9,196 nt of DNA from Pseudomonadota bacterium (GCA_023433585.1 JAEZCL010000096.1:1-9196); one strand, 5' to 3'. Positions 1 through 6,570 are shown, numbered from the stretch's first letter. A program made the numbers and translations. Notes: generated by a model from the sequence alone, not told the origin.

Positions 1-15
1 TCCCCATGAAGGGGA
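1..15. repeat. Small inverted repeat at the window edge
   Basis: A perfect 5-bp inverted repeat (tcccc / gggga) flanks a 5-base loop. The right arm continues as ggggagg, so the left arm was probably longer and is cut by the window edge. It may be part of a short intergenic palindrome between genes. It is too short to assign to a repeat family, and there is no T-run to support a terminator on the plus strand. Confidence 0.3.
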
Positions 16-68
16 GGGAGAAAGGAAACGGCGGCTTGCGGGCGGGCGCGGGTGGGGGAACGTGGGGC

Positions 69-911
69 ATGAGCGTGGTTCGTCTGATCCTGGCCTGTCT
101 GATCGGTTTCGCCGTGGCCAGCGCCGCGCGCGCCCAGGCGCCGGACGATCCGTGCTGGGTCGAACTGGAGGCCTATAGCGACGCGGCGGTGGCCAACGGG
201 CAGTCGATCCTGACCCTGGCCTGGACGCCGTTCGCGGGCGAGGAGATCGGCTGGGAGACCTATGTTCCGCTGATCCGGCGCGAGATCGACACGGACTGTT
301 CGGCCGGTTCGCCCGGTTTTGCGGCGGCCCTGGCGCGGTTCCAGCAGCAATACGGCCTTGAGCCCGCCGGCGTGTTCGACGCCGCCGTGTTCCAGGTGTT
401 CCGGGGCGTGTGGCAGGAGCGGCGGCCGTTCGTCATGGCGCGGGTGAGGGGGGAGTGCCCCGATCCGCCCCACATCTCGACCTGGGCCTATCTGCTGCCG
501 GAGGAGGAGCATGCCGACCGCCTGACCCGCGTGTTGCGCCGCGACGTGCTGGAGGCTTATCGCCGCATGGCCGCCGCCGCCCGCGCCGAGGTTCCCGAGA
601 TCGCCGCGGACCCCGAATTGCTGCAGATCTTCTCGGGCCTGCGCGATCCCGAGGCGGACGCCGCACGCTGTCGCGCCGAGGGCAACTGTGACGGCCTGCG
701 CCGCGCAGTCTGCTCGCCGCATCGGACCGGCACGGCCATCGACCTCTATGTGGGCCACGCGCACGGCTTCGGGGTGGATTCCACCCAGTTCCACAATCGC
801 CTGCACCAGAGCCGGGGGGCGGCCTATCGCTGGCTGGTGAAGAACGCGGGCCGCTTCGGTTTCGCGCCCTATGTCTATGAGCCGTGGCACTGGGAATGGG
901 TGGGGCCGTGA
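69..911 (+). CDS. Exported M15-family D,D-carboxypeptidase-like zinc peptidase (VanY type)
   Basis: Probable periplasmic peptidoglycan peptidase that trims D-Ala-D-Ala-type stem peptides. An upstream ATG at 6 would add 21 Gly/Arg-rich residues. I chose the ATG at 69 because it opens directly into a signal peptide (MSVVRLILACLIGFAVASA, then ARAQA with likely cleavage after residue 24). The mature protein is about 256 residues. Residues about 84-114 (FQQQYGLEPAGVFD) resemble a peptidoglycan-binding repeat of the PG_binding_1 kind. The C-terminal catalytic domain has SPHRTGTAID (H218, D225) and EPWHWE (E271, H274), which match the M15 zinc ligands His/Asp/His and the general-base Glu. Six cysteines in the mature part (29, 77, 130, 201, 207, 215) suggest disulfide bonds and fit export. 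The family assignment is firm; the exact bond cleaved (D,D- or L,D-) is inferred. The next gene starts 37 nt downstream on the same strand and may be cotranscribed. Confidence 0.85.
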   Translation: MSVVRLILACLIGFAVASAARAQAPDDPCWVELEAYSDAAVANGQSILTLAWTPFAGEEIGWETYVPLIRREIDTDCSAGSPGFAAALARFQQQYGLEPAGVFDAAVFQVFRGVWQERRPFVMARVRGECPDPPHISTWAYLLPEEEHADRLTRVLRRDVLEAYRRMAAAARAEVPEIAADPELLQIFSGLRDPEADAARCRAEGNCDGLRRAVCSPHRTGTAIDLYVGHAHGFGVDSTQFHNRLHQSRGAAYRWLVKNAGRFGFAPYVYEPWHWEWVGP

Positions 912-948
912 CGAGCGGCAGAGCCCTTTTTCCGGTGGGGGAAGGAGG

Positions 949-1434
949 ATGCTGATCCGGCCGTTGACGGCGGGCGAGACGGCGTTGGGACGCGAGGTGT
1001 TCGGGGACATCCTGGCGATCGAACCGATCCGTTTTCTCGCCTCGCCGTTTCCACGCGCCTTCGTACCGGGCCGATGGTGGGGGCGGGACTGGATCGTCTG
1101 GCCCCGAAGAGGGCTGGCCGACGACCTGGCGGCCGCGCCGATCCGGACCCAGGCGACCTTCATCCATGAACTGGTTCATGTGTGGCAGGCGCAGCAGGGC
1201 GTGAATCTGTTGCTGGCCAAGCTGAAGGCGGGGGACCGGCGCGAGTCCTATGTGTATCCGACAGAGGGCGACTGTCGCTGGGAGATGCTGAACATCGAGC
1301 AGCAGGCCTCGGCGGTGGAGCACGCCTTTCGCCTCAGCCGAGGCGGAACGGCGCCGGCGCGGGCGGCGTTCTATGGCTCGCTGTTGCCACTGCCCGCCTG
1401 CGGCCTGGGACGCGGGACGCCTGTGCGCGCCTGA
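949..1434 (+). CDS. Small HExxH-motif protein, putative zinc metallopeptidase-like
   Basis: A 161-residue protein with no signal peptide and no clear membrane segment. Residues 71-81 read FIHELVHVWQA. The H73-E74-x-x-H77 core is the classical zinc-peptidase motif, but I cannot identify a third zinc ligand with certainty (E and H residues follow around 112-127). The opening RPLTAGETALGREVFGD resembles a family of short alphaproteobacterial proteins sometimes annotated 'vgr-related'; I recall this but could not verify it. The ATG at 949 is chosen over 871 because the upstream extension overlaps the end of the preceding peptidase gene and looks non-protein-like (Ser/Gly/Arg-rich). A purine-rich gggggaaggagg lies directly before the ATG, so ribosome spacing is tight for ggagg and better for the gggggaagg part. 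Function is unknown. Adjacency to the M15 peptidase suggests an envelope-related job, which is inference. Confidence 0.7.
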   Translation: MLIRPLTAGETALGREVFGDILAIEPIRFLASPFPRAFVPGRWWGRDWIVWPRRGLADDLAAAPIRTQATFIHELVHVWQAQQGVNLLLAKLKAGDRRESYVYPTEGDCRWEMLNIEQQASAVEHAFRLSRGGTAPARAAFYGSLLPLPACGLGRGTPVRA

Positions 1435-1549
1435 AGCATCTTTTTCATGGGGCGAGGGTTGAACGGCTGTGGGGGCGACGCCAAATCAGCAACTGCGCCG
1501 GTTACGGTATGCAGAACCGACTTCAACCATCAGACAGGGGAGCCCCTCC
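1435..1549 (+). other. Intergenic region upstream of wrbA
   Basis: 115 nt without a gene. A short T-run (ctttttc, about 1439-1445) follows the preceding stop codon, but I find no convincing GC stem before it, so I do not call a terminator. The wrbA promoter probably lies here. The best hexamer pair I found (TTGAAC at 1459-1464 and CAAATC at 1482-1487, 17-nt spacing) is weak. A clear Shine-Dalgarno (aggggag, 1536-1542) lies 7 nt before the wrbA ATG. Confidence 0.4.
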
Positions 1550-2152
1550 ATGCCCAAGATTCTCGTGCTCTATCACTCCACCTACGGCCACATCGAGAAG
1601 ATGGCCGAAGCCGTCGCCGAGGGCGCCCGGCAGGTCGAAGGCGCCCAGGTGGACATAAAGCGCGTTCCCGAACTGGTGCCCGAGGATCTGGCCAGGAAGT
1701 CCGGCTACAAGCTGGATCAGGCCGCGCCCATCGCCAGGGTGGAGGACCTGGCCGACTATGACGCCATCATCGTGGGCGCGGGCACGCGATACGGCACCGC
1801 CGCCTCGCAGATGCGCAACTTCCTGGACCAGACCGGCGGCCTGTGGGCCAAGGGCGCCCTGGTGGGCAAGGTGGGTTCCGCGTTCTCGTCCACGGCCACG
1901 CAGCACGGCGGACAGGAGACGACCCTGATCGGCCTGATCCAGACCCTGCTGCACCACGGCATGCTGGTGGCCGGCCTGCCCTATGCCTGGACCGGTCAGA
2001 TGACCCTGGACGAAATCTCGGGCGGCAGCCCCTACGGCGCCACCACCATCACCGGCGGCGACGGCGCACGCATGCCCAGCGACAACGAACTGGAAGGCGC
2101 CCGCTGGCAGGGCCGCCATGTGGCCGAAACCGCAAAGAAGCTGCACGGGTGA
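1550..2152 (+). CDS. wrbA: NAD(P)H:quinone oxidoreductase WrbA (type IV, flavodoxin fold)
   Basis: FMN-dependent two-electron reduction of quinones by NAD(P)H. It protects against semiquinone cycling and acts in the cytosol as a tetramer. The 200-residue length is typical of WrbA. Residues 3-14 (KILVLYHSTYGH) form the first strand and the FMN phosphate loop. GTRYG (78-82), then SQMRNFLDQTGGLW (86-99) and FSSTATQHGGQE (112-123), are WrbA signatures, as is SPYGATTITGGDG (160-172). A small difference from most WrbA proteins is Gly78 where PTRFG normally has proline. The start at 1550 is fixed by the MPKILVLYHS opening and a Shine-Dalgarno 7 nt upstream; a longer frame from 1469 is rejected because the extra residues are not WrbA-like. 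The dioxygenase gene starts 4 nt after the stop, so the two are almost certainly cotranscribed. Confidence 0.95.
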   Translation: MPKILVLYHSTYGHIEKMAEAVAEGARQVEGAQVDIKRVPELVPEDLARKSGYKLDQAAPIARVEDLADYDAIIVGAGTRYGTAASQMRNFLDQTGGLWAKGALVGKVGSAFSSTATQHGGQETTLIGLIQTLLHHGMLVAGLPYAWTGQMTLDEISGGSPYGATTITGGDGARMPSDNELEGARWQGRHVAETAKKLHG

Positions 2153-2156
2153 CGCC

Positions 2157-2912
2157 ATGACCCAATCCGCCGTCTTCTTCGGCCATGGTTCGCCCATGAA
2201 CGCCCTGGGCGGCCCGTTCGCGGACGCCTGGCGCGACCTGGGCCGTGATCTGGGCAAGCCCCGGGGCGTGGTCATGGTCTCGGCGCACTGGGAGACGCGC
2301 GGATTGGGGGTCACCGCCCAGGAGCGACCCGAAACCATCCATGATTTCGGCGGTTTCCCGCGTGAACTTCATGAAATGCAGTATCCGGCGCCCGGTTCGC
2401 CCGAACTGGCGGCCCGGGTGTCGGCCCTGACCGGCGCGGCGCTGACGGATCAATGGGGACTGGATCACGGGGCCTGGTCGGTGCTGGCCCACGTGTGGCC
2501 CGAGGCCGACGTGCCGGTGGTGCAGCTGTCGCTGGACCGGACCCTGGACGCGCGGGGCCATTATGAGCTGGCGAAGCGTCTGGCGCCCTTGCGGGACGAG
2601 GGCGTGGTGATCGCCGGGTCGGGCGACTTCGTGCACAACCTGCGCACCTGGAAGCGCCAGGGCGGCGAGGCCTATGACTGGGCCGTGGACTTCAACGAAG
2701 CGGTCAAGGCGGCGCTGACCGCAGGCGACCATGAACGGCTGATCGACTGGGTGAACCTGGCCGAGAACGCGCAGCTCAGCGTGCCCACGGACGAACACTA
2801 CCTGCCGCTGCTCTATGTGGCGGCCCAGGCGCGGCCGAACGATCCGGTCGTCTTCTTCAACGACCGGATCGAAGGCGGTTCGATCTCGATGACCGGGGTC
2901 AGGATCGGTTAG
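2157..2912 (+). CDS. ygiD: YgiD/LigB-family extradiol ring-cleavage dioxygenase (DODA-like)
   Basis: Member of the class III extradiol dioxygenase (LigB) superfamily, close to 4,5-DOPA extradiol dioxygenase / YgiD. Enzymes of this group open catechol-type rings with O2 using a single divalent metal. The 251-residue length fits. Visible motifs are FFGHGSP (H10), SAHWE (H44), IHDFGGFP (H62), GLDHGAWSVL (H104), GSGDFVHNL (H160) and DEHYLPLL (H214). By comparison with YgiD the metal ligands should be H10, H44 and H160, with H104 and H214 near the active site. The physiological substrate is unknown. The ATG at 2157 lies 4 nt after the wrbA stop with only a poor Shine-Dalgarno, which suggests translational coupling. 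Pairing with WrbA hints at shared handling of catechols and quinones (inference). Its TAG stop overlaps the TAA stop of the convergent DoxX gene. Confidence 0.9.
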   Translation: MTQSAVFFGHGSPMNALGGPFADAWRDLGRDLGKPRGVVMVSAHWETRGLGVTAQERPETIHDFGGFPRELHEMQYPAPGSPELAARVSALTGAALTDQWGLDHGAWSVLAHVWPEADVPVVQLSLDRTLDARGHYELAKRLAPLRDEGVVIAGSGDFVHNLRTWKRQGGEAYDWAVDFNEAVKAALTAGDHERLIDWVNLAENAQLSVPTDEHYLPLLYVAAQARPNDPVVFFNDRIEGGSISMTGVRIG

Positions 2913-3307
2913 GGGCGTTTGCGGAGGATCGCGTCCAGGCTCCACGGGCCGGGGCCGGTGAAGATCAGGTAGAAGAAGGCGAAGCAGTACATGATCGCCA
3001 GCTCGCCGCCGTTGTTCAGCGGATAGAAATTGCCGGGCGCGTGGAACTGCCAGTAGGCCACGGCCATCATGCCCGACAGGATGAAGGCGACCGGGCGGGT
3101 GAACAGGCCCAGGATGATGAGCGCGCCGCCCACAAGCTCCAGCACTCCGCCGATTCCCATCTGAGTCATGATGTCGAAGGGGCCGCGGGCCTCGGCCGGG
3201 AAGCCGAAGATCTTCTGTGTGCCATGCTGCATGAACAGCAGACCCGTCACGATGCGGAAGATGCTGAGAACCTTGGGCGACCAGGCCGCCAGAGCCGTTG
3301 CATTCAT
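2909..3307 (-). CDS. DoxX-family small inner-membrane protein
   Basis: A 132-residue integral membrane protein of the DoxX/SURF4-like family. Four hydrophobic segments lie at about 11-28, 51-69, 72-89 and 101-118. Family signatures include FRIVTGLLFMQHGTQKIFGF (17-36), followed by a glycine-rich second helix (GIGGVLELVGGALIILGLFTRP) and a C-terminal FTGPGPWSLD. DoxX relatives act in quinone-linked redox reactions or oxidative-stress complexes, but most, including this one, have no assigned reaction. A Shine-Dalgarno (aagggggag) ends 9 nt before the ATG. The gene lies 32 nt downstream of the acyl-ACP synthetase on the same strand, so the two probably form an operon. Its stop codon overlaps that of the convergent dioxygenase. 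Confidence 0.88.
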   Translation of the reverse strand: MNATALAAWSPKVLSIFRIVTGLLFMQHGTQKIFGFPAEARGPFDIMTQMGIGGVLELVGGALIILGLFTRPVAFILSGMMAVAYWQFHAPGNFYPLNNGGELAIMYCFAFFYLIFTGPGPWSLDAILRKRP

Positions 3308-3339
3308 GAGTCGTCACTCCCCCTTGAAAAAATGGACGG

Positions 3340-4905
3340 TCAGGCCGCCCTGGATTGAACCTCGGCCATCTTCTGGATGGCCACATAGTCCGTCTTGCCC
3401 GTGCCGAGCACCGGCAATTCACCAACCTTGACGATCCGGCGGGGAACCGCAAGCTCCGGCGCGCCGTGGGCGCGCGCCCATTCGGCGAGGGGGGCGACCT
3501 CCGCATCGGCCTGGTCGGTGACCAGCACCAGGCGTTCGCCCTTGCGATTGTCGGGAATGGAGACCACGGCGTGACGACCGTCGGGCCAGACCGCGCCGGC
3601 GATGCCCTCGACCGCCGTGAGGCTGACCATCTCGCCGCCGATCTTGGCGAAGCGCTTGGCGCGGCCGAGGATGGTGACATAGCCCTCGGCGTCGATGTCG
3701 ACGATGTCGCCGGTGTCGTGCCAGCCGCCTTCGAGTTCCTCCAGCCGATCCGGATCATCGGCGGAAATGTAGCCGGCCATGACGTTGGGGCCGCGCAGGA
3801 ACAGGCGCCCGCCCCGGTCGATGCCCTCTATCGGCTCCAGCCGCCATTCCATGCCGGGCAGGATCTGACCCACGGTCCCGAAATGATTGTTTCCCGGCTG
3901 GTTCACCGCGACGACGGGCGCGGCCTCGGTGGCGCCGTAGCCTTCCAGAAGCTCAAGCCCGCCGAAACGGCGGTTGAACATCTCGCGGGTCTCCTCGCGC
4001 ACCCGCTCGGCGCCGGCGACGACGAACTTCAGGGTCGAGAAATCGTCCGGCTCGGCCACCCGGGCGTACTGGTTGAGGAAGGTGTCGGTGGTCATCAAGA
4101 CCGAGGCCTTCACATCGGGCAGCAGGTTGGTGATCTGCTTGGCGTGGAGCGGAGAGGGATACTGAAACGCCTTCAGCCCCCGCAGCAACGGCAGGATCAC
4201 CCCGCCGGTCAGGCCGAAACAATGGAACGTGGGCAGGGGATTGAAGAACACCCAGTCGGGGTCCAGGTCGATGTGCGCGGCGATCTGGAGCGCGTTGGCC
4301 GCCAGGTTGGCCTGGGTCAGGACCACCCCCTTGGGCGCGCCGAAACTGCCGGAGGTGAACAGGATCACCCCCGGATCGGAGGGGGCGGTCTTCACCCGGA
4401 AACGCCTGGGGAACAGGCCTGCCGTCAGGCCGAACAGCTTGTCCTGAAGGCCGATGGACTTGCGGATATCGTCCAGCCAGACGATTTCCGCCACGCTTTC
4501 CAGGGCGACGACCAGATCGTCCAGTTTGGCCTGGTCCACGAAGCGCTTCGCCGTCAGGATTCGCTTGACCCCCGCCGAGGCGCAGGCGGCCTTGAGGTTC
4601 CGCGCCCCGGCGGTGAAGTTCAGCATCACCGGCGTGCGCCCGAAGGCGTGCAGGCCGAAGAAGGTCACCACCACCCCCATGCTGGAGGGCAGCATGACGG
4701 CCACACGCTCGCCGGGCTCGGTGACGGCGGCGATCTTGCGCCCCAAGACGAAGGCCGCCCGGATTAGGCCGGTGTAGGTCAGGGGCTTCCTGTCCTGGTC
4801 CTCCAGGATTTCCTTGTCGCCGAACCGGGCCCTCGCGTCGATCAGGGCGTCGAACACCGACTGCTGGGCGGCCTTCTCATCAAACGGCATCGGCAAAACA
4901 GGCAT
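3340..4905 (-). CDS. Stand-alone acyl-ACP/acyl-CoA synthetase of the Aas C-terminal type
   Basis: ATP-dependent, adenylate-forming enzyme that probably activates long-chain fatty acids to an acyl-thioester on ACP or CoA. ANL-superfamily motifs are present: FTSGSFGAPKG (183-193, ATP loop), EGYGATE (321-327), HDTGD (396-400), GRAKRFAKIGGEMVS (414-428) and the catalytic lysine K504 in GTGKTD. Segments such as PSPLH, FVVAGAE, GTVGQILPGM, RAKRFAKI and ELAVPR closely resemble the synthetase half of E. coli Aas, a bifunctional lysophospholipid acyltransferase/acyl-ACP synthetase. The PlsC-like acyltransferase half is absent: at 521 residues this is the synthetase alone. A role in recycling exogenous or lysophospholipid-derived acyl chains is inferred. 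The start is uncertain: the ATG at 4905 has gggag directly against it, and Met6 (4890) is an alternative. It is followed by the DoxX gene and transcribed divergently from lipA. Confidence 0.88.
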   Translation of the reverse strand: MPVLPMPFDEKAAQQSVFDALIDARARFGDKEILEDQDRKPLTYTGLIRAAFVLGRKIAAVTEPGERVAVMLPSSMGVVVTFFGLHAFGRTPVMLNFTAGARNLKAACASAGVKRILTAKRFVDQAKLDDLVVALESVAEIVWLDDIRKSIGLQDKLFGLTAGLFPRRFRVKTAPSDPGVILFTSGSFGAPKGVVLTQANLAANALQIAAHIDLDPDWVFFNPLPTFHCFGLTGGVILPLLRGLKAFQYPSPLHAKQITNLLPDVKASVLMTTDTFLNQYARVAEPDDFSTLKFVVAGAERVREETREMFNRRFGGLELLEGYGATEAAPVVAVNQPGNNHFGTVGQILPGMEWRLEPIEGIDRGGRLFLRGPNVMAGYISADDPDRLEELEGGWHDTGDIVDIDAEGYVTILGRAKRFAKIGGEMVSLTAVEGIAGAVWPDGRHAVVSIPDNRKGERLVLVTDQADAEVAPLAEWARAHGAPELAVPRRIVKVGELPVLGTGKTDYVAIQKMAEVQSRAA

Positions 4906-4964
4906 CTCCCTGGGGGCTTGGCCGCCCTCTGCTTGTCGTCACGTAAACTAGAGGCGGGTCCGAG

Positions 4965-4991
4965 CCTTGAAAAGGTCTGTAACAATCAAGG
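4965..4991. repeat. Perfect 6-bp inverted repeat with 15-nt spacer (possible operator)
   Basis: CCTTGA at 4965-4970 and its exact reverse complement TCAAGG at 4986-4991 sit in the AT-rich part of the divergent region, about 21 nt centre to centre, that is two helical turns. The geometry fits a dimeric regulator such as a fatty-acid or redox sensor, but a 6-bp pair at this distance can also occur by chance. No regulator is identified. Confidence 0.25.
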
Positions 4992-5029
4992 ATGTGAAAG
5001 GCTTCGTGACCGGCGCGGTCTTGCCTTCA

Positions 5030-5044
5030 CGGGCCGAAAGCCCG
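5030..5044 (+). other. Short hairpin in the lipA leader
   Basis: CGGGC-CGAAA-GCCCG forms a perfect 5-bp GC stem with a 5-base loop, about 37 nt upstream of the lipA start. An overlapping alternative pairing exists (AAGCC with GGCTT, about 5038-5056). It is too small to call a riboswitch, and there is no T-run for a terminator. It may affect mRNA folding near the start. Confidence 0.25.
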
Positions 5045-5062
5045 ACATAGCGGCTTCGCTGC

Positions 5063-5068
5063 AAGGAG
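5063..5068 (+). promoter_or_regulatory. Ribosome binding site of lipA with long spacing
   Basis: aaggag is a strong Shine-Dalgarno core but ends 13 nt before the ATG at 5082, longer than the usual 5-9 nt. I see no in-frame ATG, GTG or TTG closer to it, so the ATG at 5082 (or the following GTG at 5085) remains the best start. Confidence 0.5.
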
Positions 5069-5081
5069 TTCCGTCACGCCG

Positions 5082-6044
5082 ATGGTGACGCTGATCGACA
5101 CCCTGGCCCAGAAGCCGTCGGAGCTTCGCCATCCGGAGAAGCAGAACCGGCCGGAAAGCCCCGTGCTGAAGAAGCCGGACTGGCTGCGCGTCAGGGCGCC
5201 GGGATCGGGGCAGTACAACGCCACCAAGGCCATCGTGCGCGACAAGGGCCTGCATACCGTCTGCGAGGAAGCGGCCTGCCCCAACATCGGCGAGTGCTGG
5301 AGCCAGAAGCACGCCACCCTGATGATTATGGGCGACACCTGCACGCGGGCCTGCGCCTTCTGCAACGTCAAGACGGGCCTGCCCCAGCCGCTGGACCCGG
5401 AAGAGCCGGGCAAGGTCGGCCTGGCGGTTGCGCAGATGGAGCTGAAACACGTCGTCATCACCAGCGTGGACCGGGACGACGTGGCCGACGGCGGCGCGGC
5501 CCACTTCGCCGAGACGGTGCGCCAGATCCGCATCCAGGCTCCGAACACCACCATCGAGATCCTGACGCCGGACTTCCTGCGCAAGGACGGGGCGGCCGAG
5601 GTCATGATCGACGCCACGCCCGACGTCTTCAACCACAACCTGGAGACGGTTCCGCGCCTGTATCTGAAGATCCGGCCCGGCGCCCGCTATTTCCACTCGC
5701 TGCGCCTGTTGCAGATGGTCAAGGAGCGCGACCCCAACCAGTTCACCAAATCCGGCATCATGGTCGGACTGGGCGAGACCAAGGAGGAGGTCATGCAGGT
5801 GATGGACGACATGCGCTCCGCCGGCGTGGACTTCATCACCATCGGCCAGTACCTGCAGCCGACCCGCAAGCACGCCCCCATCGACCGCTTCGTGACGCCG
5901 GAGGAGTTCAAGGCCTATGAAGCCATCGCCCGCGCCAAGGGCTTCCTGATGGTGTCGTCCAGCCCGCTGACCCGCAGTTCGCACCACGCCGGGGACGACT
6001 TCGCCCGGCTGAGAGCCGCGCGCATGGCCCAGCTGGGCCGCTGA
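5082..6044 (+). CDS. lipA: Lipoyl synthase LipA (radical SAM)
   Basis: Inserts two sulfur atoms into octanoyl chains bound to the lipoyl domains of pyruvate and 2-oxoglutarate dehydrogenases and the glycine cleavage H protein, making the lipoyl cofactor. All diagnostic parts are visible. The auxiliary 4Fe-4S cluster cysteines are C61, C66 and C72 (CEEAACPNIGEC). The radical-SAM cluster is C87, C91 and C94 (CTRACAFC). The C-terminal R298-S-S motif supplies the serine ligand of the auxiliary cluster. GLGETKEE and QYLQPTRKH are further LipA signatures. The 320-residue length is normal. The following COQ10-like gene begins 13 nt after the stop, a pairing common in alphaproteobacteria, so the two are probably cotranscribed. 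No lipB is present in this window. Confidence 0.97.
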   Translation: MVTLIDTLAQKPSELRHPEKQNRPESPVLKKPDWLRVRAPGSGQYNATKAIVRDKGLHTVCEEAACPNIGECWSQKHATLMIMGDTCTRACAFCNVKTGLPQPLDPEEPGKVGLAVAQMELKHVVITSVDRDDVADGGAAHFAETVRQIRIQAPNTTIEILTPDFLRKDGAAEVMIDATPDVFNHNLETVPRLYLKIRPGARYFHSLRLLQMVKERDPNQFTKSGIMVGLGETKEEVMQVMDDMRSAGVDFITIGQYLQPTRKHAPIDRFVTPEEFKAYEAIARAKGFLMVSSSPLTRSSHHAGDDFARLRAARMAQLGR

Positions 6045-6057
6045 GGCGCCGTTCCGC

Positions 6058-6507
6058 TTGGCCGTTCATCGCGTCACCCGCATCCTGCCCCATCGGCCGG
6101 ACCAGTTGCTGGATCTGGTCGCGGACGTGCGCGCCTATCCGGATTTCGTGCCGTGGGTCACGTCCATGCGGGTGTGGAACGAGCGGCTGGAAGGGGAGGG
6201 TGTGACCCTGCTGGACGCCGAGGCGGGGGTGGGATTCGCCTTTCTGAAGGAGAAATTCTCCACTTGGGTCCGACGCGACGCGAACCGCAACGTGGTGGAG
6301 GTCGGCCTGATCCGGGGGCCGTTCAAGCACCTGAAGAACCGCTGGGAATTCCACCCGCATCCGGACGGGACGCGGCTGGAGTTCATGATCGATTTCGCCT
6401 TCAGGTCCCGCATGCTGGACATGATGCTGAGCGCCAATTTCGACCGGGCGGTGAACGCCCTGATCCGCTGCTTCGAGGCGCGGGCGCGGGCGCTCTACGG
6501 CGATTGA
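6058..6507 (+). CDS. RatA/COQ10-like START-domain protein (putative ubiquinone-binding)
   Basis: A 149-residue single-domain protein of the polyketide-cyclase/START fold, in the group containing mitochondrial COQ10 (a coenzyme Q chaperone) and E. coli RatA (described as a ribosome-association toxin). The opening HRVTRILPHRPDQLLDLVADVRAYPDFVPWV is diagnostic: the YPDFVPW segment is the conserved YPxFLPxC/W motif. The later WEFHPHPDGTRLEFMIDFAF and the C-terminal helix (FDRAVNALIRCFEARAR) complete the fold. For an alphaproteobacterium the COQ10-like ubiquinone-binding role is the more plausible one, and I would not read this as a toxin since no partner antitoxin gene is adjacent. The start is a TTG at 6058, since no ATG or GTG lies at the conserved N-terminus; the ribosome site before it is weak, consistent with translation coupled to lipA. 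Confidence 0.88.
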   Translation: MAVHRVTRILPHRPDQLLDLVADVRAYPDFVPWVTSMRVWNERLEGEGVTLLDAEAGVGFAFLKEKFSTWVRRDANRNVVEVGLIRGPFKHLKNRWEFHPHPDGTRLEFMIDFAFRSRMLDMMLSANFDRAVNALIRCFEARARALYGD

Positions 6508-6556
6508 GCGTCCCCTATGGGCGATCATGGCGTTTGGGCTTATCCTCTGGCCTTCC

Positions 6557-6564
6557 GAGGAGGG
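6557..6564 (+). promoter_or_regulatory. Ribosome binding site fixing the glutathione peroxidase start
   Basis: gaggaggg lies 6 nt before the ATG at 6571. It decides this start over the in-frame ATG at 6517, whose 18 extra residues would push the lipoprotein signal away from the N-terminus. Confidence 0.75.
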
Positions 6565-6570
6565 TTGACG

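Larger units (their letters stand above)
4906..5081. promoter_or_regulatory. Divergent intergenic region between the acyl-ACP synthetase gene and lipA
   Basis: 176 nt that must carry the promoters for both directions. The part at 4941-4990 is noticeably more AT-rich than its surroundings (acgtaaacta; ttgaaaaggt; gtaacaatcaag), as expected for a promoter region. I could not find a convincing -35/-10 pair in either direction. It also holds an inverted repeat (CCTTGA at 4965-4970, TCAAGG at 4986-4991) and a small leader hairpin (5030-5044), listed separately. I see no small gene here. Confidence 0.5.

Noticed and set aside
433..1323. 296-codon open frame on the minus strand under the first two genes
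   Set aside because: Arg/Pro-rich translation opposite a clear signal-peptide-bearing M15 peptidase and the HExxH gene; no motif.
1459..1487. Sigma-70-like promoter for wrbA (TTGAAC, 17 nt, CAAATC)
   Set aside because: Spacing is right but the -10 element matches the consensus at only two of six positions, so it is not listed as a promoter feature.
2049..3758. 569-codon open frame on the minus strand
   Set aside because: It crosses the dioxygenase gene antisense and runs out of frame through DoxX and the acyl-ACP synthetase. Its translation is Arg/Pro/Ser/His-rich with no domain, which is typical of GC-rich shadow frames.
3355..4767. 470-codon open frame on the plus strand opposite the acyl-ACP synthetase gene
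   Set aside because: It is the antisense shadow of a well-recognised enzyme. Its composition (Gly/His/Asp/Gln-rich) shows no fold or motif, and no ribosome site supports it.
6058..6507. Type II toxin (RatA) of a toxin-antitoxin pair
   Set aside because: There is no adjacent antitoxin gene (RatB-like) and the context is lipA. The COQ10-like ubiquinone-binding reading fits alphaproteobacteria better.
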